The notes under the pieces were generated by a model. It made no database searches and was not told the DNA's origin. It saw only the letters and a list, made by a program, of their open reading frames with translations. From Oscillospiraceae bacterium (GTDB lineage Bacteria > Bacillota > Clostridia > Oscillospirales > Ruminococcaceae), in contig JAFYBM010000231.1 in assembly GCA_017540225.1 (NCBI GenBank), positions 1 to 51,943 of the forward strand: DNA of 51,943 bases, read 5' to 3'. Both the position numbers and the translations under genes were made by a program. This document shows, one piece after another, positions 34,262 through 42,745 of this stretch. How positions within the stretch are numbered: the stretch's first letter is position 1; each line of letters starts with the position of its first letter.

Positions 34262-34345
34262 AATCCGGTACTTCCTTTCCCATTCAGAGATTTACATTCT
34301 TTCGTTTGTTGTTTCTTTCTGTTTGACACACCGGAAAGCATCTGA

Positions 34346-34876
34346 TTATTTGCAGAAGCACTCTATATAACGTTCAATATCTGCGCTGATAATTTCTCTT
34401 GCCGCATTGGCATCACCGAACTGATCGACAGCGGTCGATTTCTGCTCCAGCTCTTTGTATACAGAGAAGAAATGGATCATTTCCTCCACGATATGCGGCG
34501 GCAGATCGGCAATATCGGTATAAGTGTTGTAATTGGGATCATCAAAGGGAATGGCGATGATTTTGTCATCGCGGTGTCCCTGATCGAGCATACGAATGAC
34601 GCCGATCGGATAACAGCGAACCAGCGTCATGGGAAAGAGCGTCTCGGAGCAGAGCACAAGCACATCCAGCGGGTCGTTGTCATCCGCGTAGGTGCGCGGG
34701 ATCAGGCCGTAGTTTGCGGGATAGTGGGTCGAGGTATGCAGGATGCGGTCCAGCTTGATAAGGCCTGTCTCCTTGTCCAGCTCATATTTATTTTTACTGC
34801 CCTTCGGAATTTCGATCACGGCGACGAAATCATCCGGAGTAATACGCTTGGGGTTAATTTTGTGCCAGATATTCAT
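34346..34876 (-). CDS. ppa: Inorganic pyrophosphatase (family I)
   Basis: Hydrolyses pyrophosphate to phosphate, driving biosynthetic reactions forward. The 176 residues match soluble family I enzymes, with VIEIPKGSKNKYE, YPANYGLIPRT and the metal site DDNDPLDVLVL. I chose the ATG at 34876 (MNIWHKINP) because GAGAAAGG precedes it and it sits correctly after the promoter; a longer frame would start inside the promoter region. Confidence 0.94.
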   Translation of the reverse strand: MNIWHKINPKRITPDDFVAVIEIPKGSKNKYELDKETGLIKLDRILHTSTHYPANYGLIPRTYADDNDPLDVLVLCSETLFPMTLVRCYPIGVIRMLDQGHRDDKIIAIPFDDPNYNTYTDIADLPPHIVEEMIHFFSVYKELEQKSTAVDQFGDANAAREIISADIERYIECFCK

Positions 34877-34925
34877 AAAATCAACCTTTCTCCCGCACAG
34901 CGGTGCGGGGCGTTTGTTCCTTTTC

Positions 34926-34954
34926 AGTATAGCATAATTCGGGCGGAAAGTCAA
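34926..34954 (-). promoter_or_regulatory. Promoter TTGACT-17-TATACT for ppa-prs
   Basis: On the minus strand, TTGACT (34954-34949), a 17-bp spacer and TATACT (34931-34926), 50 bp before the ppa start. Confidence 0.8.
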
Positions 34955-35034
34955 TCAGCATTCTGATTTTTGTGATTTTGTATGAATTCTTCTGCGCCTT
35001 TTCAGTTATCATTTGCTACCGCAAAAATCAGCCG

Positions 35035-35063
35035 AAAAACGGAAGCAGGAGCAGACCGTTTTT
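35035..35063 (-). terminator. Weak terminator after the YigZ gene
   Basis: AAAAACGG pairs with CCGTTTTT around a 13-base loop, directly after the yigZ stop. The A/T-rich stem ends provide a T-run on the minus strand, but the stem is only 8 bp. Confidence 0.45.
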
Positions 35064-35684
35064 TCAGAATGCGACAAAATGCGTTTCCAGTATTTCGAGC
35101 GCAGGCTTGCCGTTGAAGGCCTCTGTCAGTCTGGCTTCGAGTGCGGGAAACAGCGCTGTCTTGATGTCAAACAGCAGTGTGACCTTCTCTCCGAAGTCGC
35201 TGCCGGCATCGGCAGTTTCAAATTCGGGAAGCATGAAGCTGACCTTGCCATAATTGGTATAGTCGATGATGTACCGGACGCGGTTTGCTTCACAGAAATG
35301 AAGCTGCTGCGCGTTTTTGATACTCTCCGCGGCGGACGAGGAATATGCTCTTGTCAGTCCCGGCGCACCGAGCAGCACGCCGCCGAAATAGCGCGTGACG
35401 ACGCAGCAAAGATCGGTCAGATCATTCTTTTGCAGCACATTCAGAACCGGAATGCCGCCTGTGCCCTGCGGTTCGCCGTCATCACTGTAGCGGGATACAC
35501 CGCCCTCACGCAGACGGTACGCCCAGACATTATGACGCGCCTTGTGATGCTTTGCCTTCACCGCCTCGATGATCTCGCGGCACTTTGCCTCGCTTTCTGC
35601 GGGAAAGAGCTGCGCGATGAATTCCGAGCGTTTTTCGGTGATGCTGCCTTCACAGGGCGCTGCAATTGTTGTATATTCGATCAT
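35064..35684 (-). CDS. YigZ/IMPACT family protein
   Basis: A 206-residue member of the YigZ (IMPACT) family, widespread and linked to translation control in eukaryotes but poorly defined in bacteria. Family motifs are KRSEFIAQLFPA, RHNVWAYRLREG, SDDGEPQGTGGIPVL and VTRYFGGVLLGAPGL. It overlaps the small upstream gene by 4 bp and ends an apparent operon starting at tmcAL. Confidence 0.92.
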   Translation of the reverse strand: MIEYTTIAAPCEGSITEKRSEFIAQLFPAESEAKCREIIEAVKAKHHKARHNVWAYRLREGGVSRYSDDGEPQGTGGIPVLNVLQKNDLTDLCCVVTRYFGGVLLGAPGLTRAYSSSAAESIKNAQQLHFCEANRVRYIIDYTNYGKVSFMLPEFETADAGSDFGEKVTLLFDIKTALFPALEARLTEAFNGKPALEILETHFVAF

Positions 35685-35965
35685 GGTTCGTTCTCCGTTG
35701 CAATGAGGCGGTAATAATATGCGGAATACTGCGGGCTGTGGTATGCCTTGCCGGTGCCTTCCACGCGGTAAACGGTCGTACCTGCGTCTGTTTCATGTCT
35801 GATCCCGGCAAATTCGCCCTTCGCGTAATACAGATTCGGGTTGTGTATTTTTGTCAGGAGCGCAAGGCCGTCCCCCTCAATCCGAATCCGCATCACCTGA
35901 CATTTCTTCCCGTTGATATACACCGGAAAATGCCGCAGCAGCTTTCCTTTTCGTTTATCCTTCAA
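35681..35965 (-). CDS. Unknown small basic protein
   Basis: A 94-residue protein I do not recognise, rich in Lys, Arg and Tyr, with beta-like segments (FPVYINGKKCQVMRIRI, YAKGEFAGIRH, TTVYRVEG). There is no signal peptide or membrane helix. Its start appears to be TTG at 35965, supported by GGAAGGAG six bases upstream; an ATG start is absent nearby. It lies between an anchored unknown protein and yigZ, overlapping the latter by 4 bp, so it is part of the same operon. Confidence 0.65.
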   Translation of the reverse strand: MKDKRKGKLLRHFPVYINGKKCQVMRIRIEGDGLALLTKIHNPNLYYAKGEFAGIRHETDAGTTVYRVEGTGKAYHSPQYSAYYYRLIATENEP

Positions 35966-35980
35966 TGGCGCTCCTTCCGG

Positions 35981-36514
35981 TCAGTGCGACAGGGACAAAT
36001 AACTGATAAACTCGCAGCTTTCAGGGAAATACACAATGCCGGAGCTGCGGTCGCCTGCTTCATAAGGACTGTATACGAGAATGACAGCATCCCCGATCTT
36101 CTGTCCGGTCACAAGCTCAAAGGGCAGATGCTCCGGAAAAGCGCTGAGCCGTTCATCGTCGCGGCATTCGCTGACCGGCATCCGATACCAGTGTGCATAG
36201 CCGTAATTCAGGTCATTTTCATCCTGAGAATCCAGCCTGTATTCCGTAATGAGCGAATCAATATACGCGGCTGCATCCGGCTCGCTCAGCACAAAGCGTG
36301 TGAAATAGCGCCGTGCCAGCGGAGTTTTCCGCAGTGCAAAATGGCAGTCGGAAGCGCCCGCGGGCAGCGGATACTGGATGATACCGCCGTTTTCCGAATA
36401 ATCCGCTGCATCCTGCGTGACAAATGTGCGCATTTCCAGCAAAAGCATCACGCAGAACACGCCGCCGACAATACAGAGCAGCGCTGTCATAAAGCCTTTT
36501 TTCCTTTTTTTCAT
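35981..36514 (-). CDS. Unknown protein with one N-terminal membrane helix
   Basis: A 177-residue protein of unknown function. A basic start (MKKRKKGF) and one helix (about 9-27) suggest it is anchored with the rest outside the cell. The outer part is acidic and Tyr-rich (DENDLNYGYAHWYRM, YFPESCEF) without known motifs. It starts 7 bp after the tmcAL stop with little RBS of its own, so translation is probably coupled. Confidence 0.7.
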   Translation of the reverse strand: MKKRKKGFMTALLCIVGGVFCVMLLLEMRTFVTQDAADYSENGGIIQYPLPAGASDCHFALRKTPLARRYFTRFVLSEPDAAAYIDSLITEYRLDSQDENDLNYGYAHWYRMPVSECRDDERLSAFPEHLPFELVTGQKIGDAVILVYSPYEAGDRSSGIVYFPESCEFISYLSLSH

Positions 36515-36521
36515 ACCGCGT

Positions 36522-37712
36522 TCATTTCACCATGCCGATCTGTGCCTTATAGTCGGCATCAGCCGGCTTGATGGAGCGCTGTGCCAGCCCGTAGACTGCG
36601 GTTGCACGCGCCTCCAGATCGGAGCAGACCCTGCAGCTTTCGTTGATCTCCGCCAGCTTGGAAAGCGATGTCGCAAAGGGCAGCGTTGTTCCGGCGCTCT
36701 TGGCTGCGGAAAGAATATCGCGGCCGCGCTCGGAGAGTGCAAGGATTCTGCCGTAAGGCGGCGGCGTTTGTGTATCCTCCGGCCGGATCCCGATCAGCAT
36801 GGCCAGCAGGATGCGCCGGATGCGCGCCATGGAATAGCGTTTGCTCTTGATCGCCAGCAGCATGGATTCCAGAGAAGTCTCATTGCGGGCGTTGTAGATC
36901 TTGTTTTCAAGTCCCTGTGCAACTTCAGGCAGTGCCGCGATTTCCTCAACCGTCGAGGTGCGCAGCTTATAAAGCATCACGCGCTCCAGATTTTCAAAGC
37001 GGGCAACCATGCCCGTTGCGGCGCAGGCGCTGATTGCATCAGCAGAGGCATCCGGAACGAAATCATCGAAATCATCGCTCTGATTCTCCATTAGCTGCCG
37101 GATCAGGGATGCACTTGCCAGCCTGCCGATGTTGGCGATGCCTTCACGCGGCTCGCGGCGCTGAACGGTAAAGGGCTGAATTTTCAGCTTGACAGAAATC
37201 ATTGCCTTCAGATATTCGATCGCAAGCGTATTGTTCGGATAACTGAAAAGCTGCCCGATCTCATCGCCGTAATTCTGCCGCACAAGGATTTGCAGTGCTT
37301 TCGGGTAAGAATTGCCGAGCTTCAGCAGATCTTCCAGCTCCGGCATTTTGGCGCAGGCATAGCTTGCCTTCACCGCCGCAGTCAGCAGGGAAAGATCGCC
37401 GCACTCGCTGCCGAAGGAAAGCTCATCGACACAGCCCAGCCCTTTCAGAATAAACATCGCACCTTTTGCAAAGGTTTCAGCGGCACTCAGGCTGTAAGCA
37501 ACCGGCAGTTCAATGACCAGATCGACACCGCACTGCACGGCAGCCTTTGCACGCTCAAACTTATTGATGACCGCAACATCGCCGCGCTGGACAAAATTAC
37601 CGCTCATGACGGCAACGATATGAGTCGCGCCGTTTTTGCGCGTCTGCTCGATATGGTACAGATGTCCGTTGTGGAACGGATTGTATTCACAAATGATGCC
37701 GCTGATTTTCAT
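36522..37712 (-). CDS. tmcAL: tRNA(Met) cytidine acetate ligase (YlbM family)
   Basis: Makes N4-acetylcytidine at the wobble position of elongator tRNA(Met), using acetate and ATP. The nucleotidyltransferase signature ICEYNPFHNGHLYH (HxGH) begins at residue 7, with MSGNFVQRGDVAV next. The 396 residues match the family. I chose the ATG at 37712 because GGGAGG lies upstream, and the family starts with MKISGIICEYNPFHNG. It is first in a minus-strand operon. Acetate, its substrate, connects it loosely to the divergent ackA. Confidence 0.92.
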   Translation of the reverse strand: MKISGIICEYNPFHNGHLYHIEQTRKNGATHIVAVMSGNFVQRGDVAVINKFERAKAAVQCGVDLVIELPVAYSLSAAETFAKGAMFILKGLGCVDELSFGSECGDLSLLTAAVKASYACAKMPELEDLLKLGNSYPKALQILVRQNYGDEIGQLFSYPNNTLAIEYLKAMISVKLKIQPFTVQRREPREGIANIGRLASASLIRQLMENQSDDFDDFVPDASADAISACAATGMVARFENLERVMLYKLRTSTVEEIAALPEVAQGLENKIYNARNETSLESMLLAIKSKRYSMARIRRILLAMLIGIRPEDTQTPPPYGRILALSERGRDILSAAKSAGTTLPFATSLSKLAEINESCRVCSDLEARATAVYGLAQRSIKPADADYKAQIGMVK

Positions 37713-37760
37713 GATGCTGTGCCTCCCTGTGTCATTGGTAAAAATCACTGCAAAAAATGC

Positions 37761-37798
37761 AATGCGGAACACAGAACGGTGTCTTCCGCATTTTTTTT
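37761..37798. terminator. Terminator-like hairpin between divergent tmcAL and ackA
   Basis: AATGCGGAA(C)AC pairs with GT(C)TTCCGCATT, followed by T9 on the plus strand; on the minus strand the stem is followed by GC and T6. No plus-strand gene ends here. On the minus strand it lies in the tmcAL leader, 49 bases before the start, where it could act as an attenuator. Confidence 0.65.
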
Positions 37799-37808
37799 GC
37801 ATTTCCTC

Positions 37809-37837
37809 TTGAAAGTTGCGGGAATATCGTGTATAAT
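37809..37837 (+). promoter_or_regulatory. Promoter TTGAAA-17-TATAAT for ackA
   Basis: TTGAAA (37809-37814), a 17-bp spacer and TATAAT (37832-37837), about 90 bp before the ackA ATG. Confidence 0.8.
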
Positions 37838-37928
37838 ATAGAGTGCGATAGATACAAGCCGCACTTTTTTTCTCAGTGCAGCAGGAAATCTATGGAAAGA
37901 ATCATCATTTTGAAAGGAAGATCAGTTT

Positions 37929-39128
37929 ATGTTAATTCTCGTAGTCAACGCCGGAAGCTCCTCCCTCAAGTATCAGCTCATTGATATGAAGGATGAGAGC
38001 GTGCTTGCCAAAGGCAACTGTGACCGCATCGGCATCGACGGCCATGTTTCGCACAAGACCGCAGACGGCCGCTCCGTTGATGCAGACTGCAATTTCCCGA
38101 CGCATACCGAGGCTTTTGAAAAGCTCGTTGAAGTTCTGACAACCGGCGATGCTGCCGTCATCAAATCTATGGATGAGATCTCCGCAGTCGGTCACCGGAT
38201 CGTTCAGGGCGCCGAGGTCTTTGACAAGCCCTGCCTCGTGACGCCGGAGGTCATCGACAAGATCGACGAGCTGCGCGAGCTGGCACCGGTTCACAACCAT
38301 GCGCATGCACTTGCGCTCCGTGCCTGCACCGCTGTCATCCCGAAGACCACCCCGCAGGTCGTTGTCTTTGATACGGCATTCCACCAGACCATGCCGCCGA
38401 AAGCATTTATGTTCGCACTGCCCTATGAGGATTATGAGAAATATCATGTCCGCAAATACGGCTTCCACGGCACATCGCACCGCTTCGTTTCCGCAGCGCT
38501 TGCAGAGGCAATGGGCAGAGACATCAAGGATCTCAAGATCGTTTCCTGCCATCTCGGCAACGGTTCCTCGATCACCGCAGTTGAGGGCGGCAAGTGCATC
38601 GACACCTCGATGGGCTTCACCCCGCTCGACGGTATCCTGATGGGAACCCGTACCGGTGCAGTTGACCCCTCCGCCGTCACATTCGTGGCAGACAAGCATC
38701 ACTTCACACCGGATGAAATGAGCCAGTACATGAACAAAAAGTCCGGCTTCCTCGGCATTTCCGGCATCTCCTCCGATAACCGCGAGATTACCGCAGCAGC
38801 CGAAAAGGGCAATAAGAGAGCGATTCTCGCAAGCGAGATGCTCGCATATGAGATTCAGCGCTATATCGGCGCCTACACCGCAGCCATGAACGGCGTGGAT
38901 GCTGTCCTGTTTACCGGCGGTATCGGCGAAAACTCATGGGAAGTACGTGAGCGTGTCTGCAAAAACATGACCTATTTCGGCATTGAGATTGACGAGGAGC
39001 TGAATAAGCAGACCCGCGGCAAGCTCCATAAGATCTCCAAGCCGGGCGCCAAAACAGAAGTCTGGGTCGTCCCGACCAACGAAGAGCTGCTGATCGCACG
39101 CGATACACTTGCTCTGATCTCCAAATAA
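37929..39128 (+). CDS. ackA: Acetate kinase
   Basis: Converts acetyl phosphate and ADP to acetate and ATP, a main energy step in fermentation. The 399 residues carry NAGSSSLKYQ at the start, the family motif GFHGTSHRFV, DTSMGFTPLDG and the late TGGIGENS. The RBS GAAAGGAAG precedes the ATG. No phosphotransacetylase gene is adjacent. A good promoter points antisense into its 3' end from 39147-39175. Confidence 0.96.
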   Translation: MLILVVNAGSSSLKYQLIDMKDESVLAKGNCDRIGIDGHVSHKTADGRSVDADCNFPTHTEAFEKLVEVLTTGDAAVIKSMDEISAVGHRIVQGAEVFDKPCLVTPEVIDKIDELRELAPVHNHAHALALRACTAVIPKTTPQVVVFDTAFHQTMPPKAFMFALPYEDYEKYHVRKYGFHGTSHRFVSAALAEAMGRDIKDLKIVSCHLGNGSSITAVEGGKCIDTSMGFTPLDGILMGTRTGAVDPSAVTFVADKHHFTPDEMSQYMNKKSGFLGISGISSDNREITAAAEKGNKRAILASEMLAYEIQRYIGAYTAAMNGVDAVLFTGGIGENSWEVRERVCKNMTYFGIEIDEELNKQTRGKLHKISKPGAKTEVWVVPTNEELLIARDTLALISK

Positions 39129-39146
39129 GCCGCTAATCATATTACT

Positions 39147-39175
39147 ATTATATCACAATGCACGAGCAAACGCAA
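39147..39175 (-). promoter_or_regulatory. Orphan promoter TTGCGT-17-TATAAT reading antisense to ackA
   Basis: On the minus strand, TTGCGT (39175-39170), a 17-bp spacer ending in CATTGTGA and TATAAT (39152-39147). The sequence matches the promoter cassette seen at 9114-9142. No minus-strand gene lies downstream; transcription would run into the 3' end of ackA. Confidence 0.6.
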
Positions 39176-39266
39176 GTGATTCGGCTTCGCTGTTTTTACC
39201 AAAAATGAGTGTTGATTTTTGACACACGCGCAAGATTACAGAAGAAAAAGAACGGAGACAATTTCA

Positions 39267-39842
39267 ATGTCCAGATTTATAAAGCATCTGTCAGATTTTT
39301 TCGCAGTCACAGATGATGATGACGATTTCGAGCTGCCGCTTGACGAAAGCGGCAAGCTCATTCGTCCGATCGGTACCGTCAGAGCGGTCGAACACAGCTT
39401 CAAAACGCGCAGTGCCGGACAGGGTTCGCCTACCGGCTCTCCGCAGCAGACAGAGGTTCTGCCGCTCGATGACGAATCCCGCGCATTGCTGGAAATCGCA
39501 AAGGCCGTGCGCGATAAAGCATATGCAAAATATTCCGGATTTCATGTCGGGGCAGTGCTTGTTGCTGCCTCCGGACAGGTCTATCCGGGTGTCAATATGG
39601 AAAACGCATCCTATCCGGCAGGGCTGTGCGCCGAGCGCGCCGCTTTTGCTGCCGCAATTACCGCAGGAGAACGGGAATTTTCTGCAATTGCGATTATCGG
39701 CAGCGATGACGATGCACCGTGCTATCCCTGCGGCATCTGCCGGCAGGTCATGGCTGAATTCTGTCCGCCGGAGTTCCCCGTCATTCTCTCGGACGGCGTC
39801 TACTCCCTCGGCAGCCTCCTGCCCCATAGCTTTGAATTATAA
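39267..39842 (+). CDS. cdd: Cytidine deaminase with an acidic N-terminal extension
   Basis: Zinc enzyme that deaminates cytidine or deoxycytidine. The catalytic core (about residues 74-191) has CAERAA and PCGIC, the zinc and proton-transfer residues. Normal bacterial Cdd is about 130 residues; here about 70 extra residues lead, starting MSRFIKHLSDFF, then a run of Asp residues and a Pro/Gly/Ser-rich linker. I chose the ATG at 39267 with RBS ACGGAGA. The extension is probably disordered; its use is unknown. Confidence 0.88.
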   Translation: MSRFIKHLSDFFAVTDDDDDFELPLDESGKLIRPIGTVRAVEHSFKTRSAGQGSPTGSPQQTEVLPLDDESRALLEIAKAVRDKAYAKYSGFHVGAVLVAASGQVYPGVNMENASYPAGLCAERAAFAAAITAGEREFSAIAIIGSDDDAPCYPCGICRQVMAEFCPPEFPVILSDGVYSLGSLLPHSFEL

Positions 39843-39866
39843 TCCCGCCCCGCGTGCGGGCGTATG

Positions 39867-39929
39867 AAGTGCCGCTGACGAAGTTATGTGGGGAATCTGC
39901 CCCAATATCAATCCGCCGGAGGCACCTCT
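39867..39929 (+). repeat. Dispersed palindromic intergenic element, copy 3 (diverged)
   Basis: The right arm CAATCCGCCGGAGGCACCTC (39909-39928) matches copies 1 and 2; the left arm (GAAGTGCCGCTGACG...) is eroded. An inner stem TGGGG/CCCCA remains. It lies between cdd and the oligopeptide-binding lipoprotein gene. Confidence 0.68.
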
Positions 39930-39978
39930 TACACCTGCGCACAGGAGCGGGAATACAAATCGAAAGGCGGTAACAGGG

Positions 39979-41619
39979 ATGCGAAAAGCACTTGCACTGA
40001 TGCTTGCACTGATTATGACAGCGCTTTGCTGCGGCTGCGGCGAGGACGAAAACGTCATCAAGGGTGCAGGGCATTCTTTTTCTTATACACTGGTCGGCAA
40101 TCCGGACACGCTGGATCCGCAGCTTGCCGAAAATGCATCTGCCATGACGGTATTATGCAATTTATTTGAGGGACTGCTGACGCTTGATGCGGACGGCAAT
40201 CTGCAAAACGGCGTAGCAGAATCCTATGAGGTATCCGAGGATCAGCTTCGCTACACCTTCAAGCTGCGGAAGGATTCCTACTGGTATCAGGCAATCGGTG
40301 AAAACAGCGCCTTTAATGAGGAGGCGGCTGTTGCCGTTACGGCTCAGGATTTTGTTTTTGCATTTCAGCGGCTGTTCGACTTTGAGACATACACCGATAA
40401 TGCCGCGGCGTTCGCCTGTATCCGGAATGCACGGGAGATCATGGCACACAGGCTTGCGCCCTCCGAGATCGGTGTGCGTGCGCTGGCCGATGACGAACTG
40501 GAATTTACACTGGATTATCCGAACACGGGATTTCTGCTGCTGCTGACATCCTGTGCGGCCATGCCGTGCAACCAGACTTATTTTGAGAGCACAAAGGGAC
40601 GCTACGGCCTTGATGAACAGGCGATTATCGGAAACGGCAGCTTTTCCATGCTACGCTGGCTCTATGACGAATACGGAAAATACAATGTCATCCAGCTGAC
40701 GCGCAACCCGCTCAATCACGAGGTGCGCCGCGTGATGCCGACTGATCTCAATCTCTATATTGAGAAAACCGACGCAGATGCCGCAAGGATCTTTACGGCA
40801 GGAAATGCGGAATGCTATGTCAGCACACAGAACAGTCTGCTCGGCCGTGCGGATTATCATGCTGTCGGTGATTACAGCCTGACGCTCGGCCTGATTGCGA
40901 ATCCGGATTCGCATTTTGCAAATGAAAACGTACTCGGCGCAATGGCGCTGACGCTTGACCGCAATGCATTTCCGGACGGCACACCCGATCTGAAACCGGC
41001 CTCCGGCATTCTGCCGCCGGCAGTCCGGCTGCTGAACAAGAGCTGCCGCGAGCTGATCTCCGACAGCGTATATCCGCGCTATGACCCGCCTGAAGCAGAC
41101 CGCCTCTATCATAAGGCACTGCGCAAGCTGCATATTTCCGAGCTTGAGGAAGGACGCATCATGGTCTGCGCGGGCATGATGGATTATTCGCTGCTGCGTG
41201 AGGTGCTGGAGCTGTGGCGCTCGGAGCTTGATCTGCATCTTTCGATTGAGGAGGTGCCGGAGAGCGAATATGAAGCGCGGCTTGCAAACGGAGATTATTC
41301 GCTGGCGCTGTATGCAGTCAGCGGTGCCTACCACGATGCTGCGGCGGTACTGGAGCGTTTTCTGACTGACGAAAATCTGCACTGCACAGAACGCGAAACC
41401 GTCCGCAGTCTGCTGGACAGAGCAGTTTCCGCACCGAATCTCAGCGACTGCGTGGAGCTTTACCGGCAGGCGGAGGAGGCGATTCTCTCGGATTACTGCT
41501 TTATTCCGCTGTTCTATAAGCAGCGCTATCTGATCTGTAAGAACGGTGTTTCGGATGTGGTGTTCAACCCGTTCAGCGGACAGGTGCAGTTCGCAGATGC
41601 AAAATATTATACCGGCTGA
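39979..41619 (+). CDS. Oligopeptide-binding lipoprotein (ABC transporter family 5)
   Basis: Extracellular solute-binding protein of the OppA/DppA type, 546 residues. The start MRKALALMLALIMTALCCGC is a signal peptide with a lipobox-like end (CCGC is atypical but usable). The body has the family signature NPDTLDPQLAENASAM...LFEGLLTLD, a typical SBP_bac_5 opening. I chose the ATG at 39979 for its RBS AAAGGCGG and signal peptide. No ABC permease or ATPase gene lies next to it, so it may feed a transporter encoded elsewhere or act as a sensor. Confidence 0.88.
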   Translation: MRKALALMLALIMTALCCGCGEDENVIKGAGHSFSYTLVGNPDTLDPQLAENASAMTVLCNLFEGLLTLDADGNLQNGVAESYEVSEDQLRYTFKLRKDSYWYQAIGENSAFNEEAAVAVTAQDFVFAFQRLFDFETYTDNAAAFACIRNAREIMAHRLAPSEIGVRALADDELEFTLDYPNTGFLLLLTSCAAMPCNQTYFESTKGRYGLDEQAIIGNGSFSMLRWLYDEYGKYNVIQLTRNPLNHEVRRVMPTDLNLYIEKTDADAARIFTAGNAECYVSTQNSLLGRADYHAVGDYSLTLGLIANPDSHFANENVLGAMALTLDRNAFPDGTPDLKPASGILPPAVRLLNKSCRELISDSVYPRYDPPEADRLYHKALRKLHISELEEGRIMVCAGMMDYSLLREVLELWRSELDLHLSIEEVPESEYEARLANGDYSLALYAVSGAYHDAAAVLERFLTDENLHCTERETVRSLLDRAVSAPNLSDCVELYRQAEEAILSDYCFIPLFYKQRYLICKNGVSDVVFNPFSGQVQFADAKYYTG

Positions 41620-41638
41620 ATGATGAAAGGGAAAACAT

Positions 41639-42403
41639 ATGCGAGCGGTAACATGGAATGTCAACGGGCTGAGAGCCTGTGAGAAAAAAGGATTTGCAGA
41701 CTTCTTTTCCGCGATGGATGCCGATTTTTTCTGTATTCAGGAGACAAAAATGCAGGAGGATCAGCTTTCCGCACTGACATGGAAGCCGGAGGGGTATCAT
41801 GCCTTCTGGAACAGCGCCGAAAAAAAAGGCTATTCCGGCACGGCTGTCTTTGCAAAAACGGCACCGCTTTCCGTCACAAAGGAAATGACGACCGGCGGTG
41901 TTGCGAATGAGGGCAGAGTGCTGACGCTCGAATATCCGGATTATTATCTTGTCAATGCCTATGTGCCGAATGTCCGGCGCGATCTGGAACGCATCCCGCT
42001 GCGAATGGAGTGGGAGGATGCGCTGCGTGCGCATCTGCTTGCGCTGAATGAGAAAAAGCCCGTGCTTTATTGCGGTGATCTCAATGTTGCGCATCAGCCG
42101 ATCGACCTGAAAAATGCAAAATCCAATGAGGGGAACGCAGGCTATACGCCGGAGGAACGGGCGAAAATGACAGAGCTGCTCGCAGCCGGCTTTTCCGACG
42201 CCTTCCGCTGCAAATATCCCGACCGCACCGATGCATACACTTGGTGGAGCTATATGGGGCGGGCACGGGAGCGAAATGTCGGCTGGCGGATCGACTATTG
42301 GATCGTGTCCGACCGGATTGCGCCGAAAATCGGGGATGTCATCATCCATAAGGACACGCTCGGCAGCGACCACTGTCCGCTGGAGCTGCAAATTGATCTC
42401 TGA
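41639..42403 (+). CDS. xth: Exodeoxyribonuclease III / AP endonuclease
   Basis: Base-excision repair nuclease that cuts at abasic sites and trims 3' ends. The 254 residues contain NVNGLRACEKKGF, IQETKMQ, YCGDLNVAH and the final catalytic block GSDHCPLELQI. The RBS AAAGGGAA precedes the ATG, 19 bp after the binding-protein gene. It belongs to the ExoA/Xth family. Confidence 0.94.
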   Translation: MRAVTWNVNGLRACEKKGFADFFSAMDADFFCIQETKMQEDQLSALTWKPEGYHAFWNSAEKKGYSGTAVFAKTAPLSVTKEMTTGGVANEGRVLTLEYPDYYLVNAYVPNVRRDLERIPLRMEWEDALRAHLLALNEKKPVLYCGDLNVAHQPIDLKNAKSNEGNAGYTPEERAKMTELLAAGFSDAFRCKYPDRTDAYTWWSYMGRARERNVGWRIDYWIVSDRIAPKIGDVIIHKDTLGSDHCPLELQIDL

Positions 42404-42466
42404 GGTTCTGCTTTTCACGCCTGCTGCATAAAATAATTCAGAATACGCAGCAGGGAGGCAGGAAAA

Positions 42467-42745
42467 ATGGCTGAGAATACCGTGCAGCGCACCCATCACG
42501 CGATTCTTGAAAACCGCGAAAAGCTGATGCTTTCGGGTGTCACGGCAATCGAGAGCTTTGATGACCGTGCGGTCATTCTTTATACGCAGCTCGGGGAGCT
42601 TGTGATTCTGGGGCGCGGACTGCATATGCAGCAGCTCAGTGTCGAATCCGGCGAGGTGACGGTCGAAGGCGAGGTGCAGGCGCTGCGCTACGGCGACCGT
42701 GACCGCAGTCAGCCGGAGGGCTTTCTCAGGAGGCTGCTGCGCTGA
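42467..42745 (+). CDS. yabP: Spore protein YabP
   Basis: A 92-residue sporulation protein of the YabP/YqfC family, needed for spore-cortex assembly in Bacillus. The family signature HHAILENREKLMLSGVTAIESFDD is at the start. It overlaps yabQ by one base. The upstream region has CATAAAAT at 42427-42434, a possible sigma-E -10 box, and an inverted repeat CCTGCTGC/GCAGCAGG around the leader. RBS AGGGAGG. Confidence 0.92.
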   Translation: MAENTVQRTHHAILENREKLMLSGVTAIESFDDRAVILYTQLGELVILGRGLHMQQLSVESGEVTVEGEVQALRYGDRDRSQPEGFLRRLLR

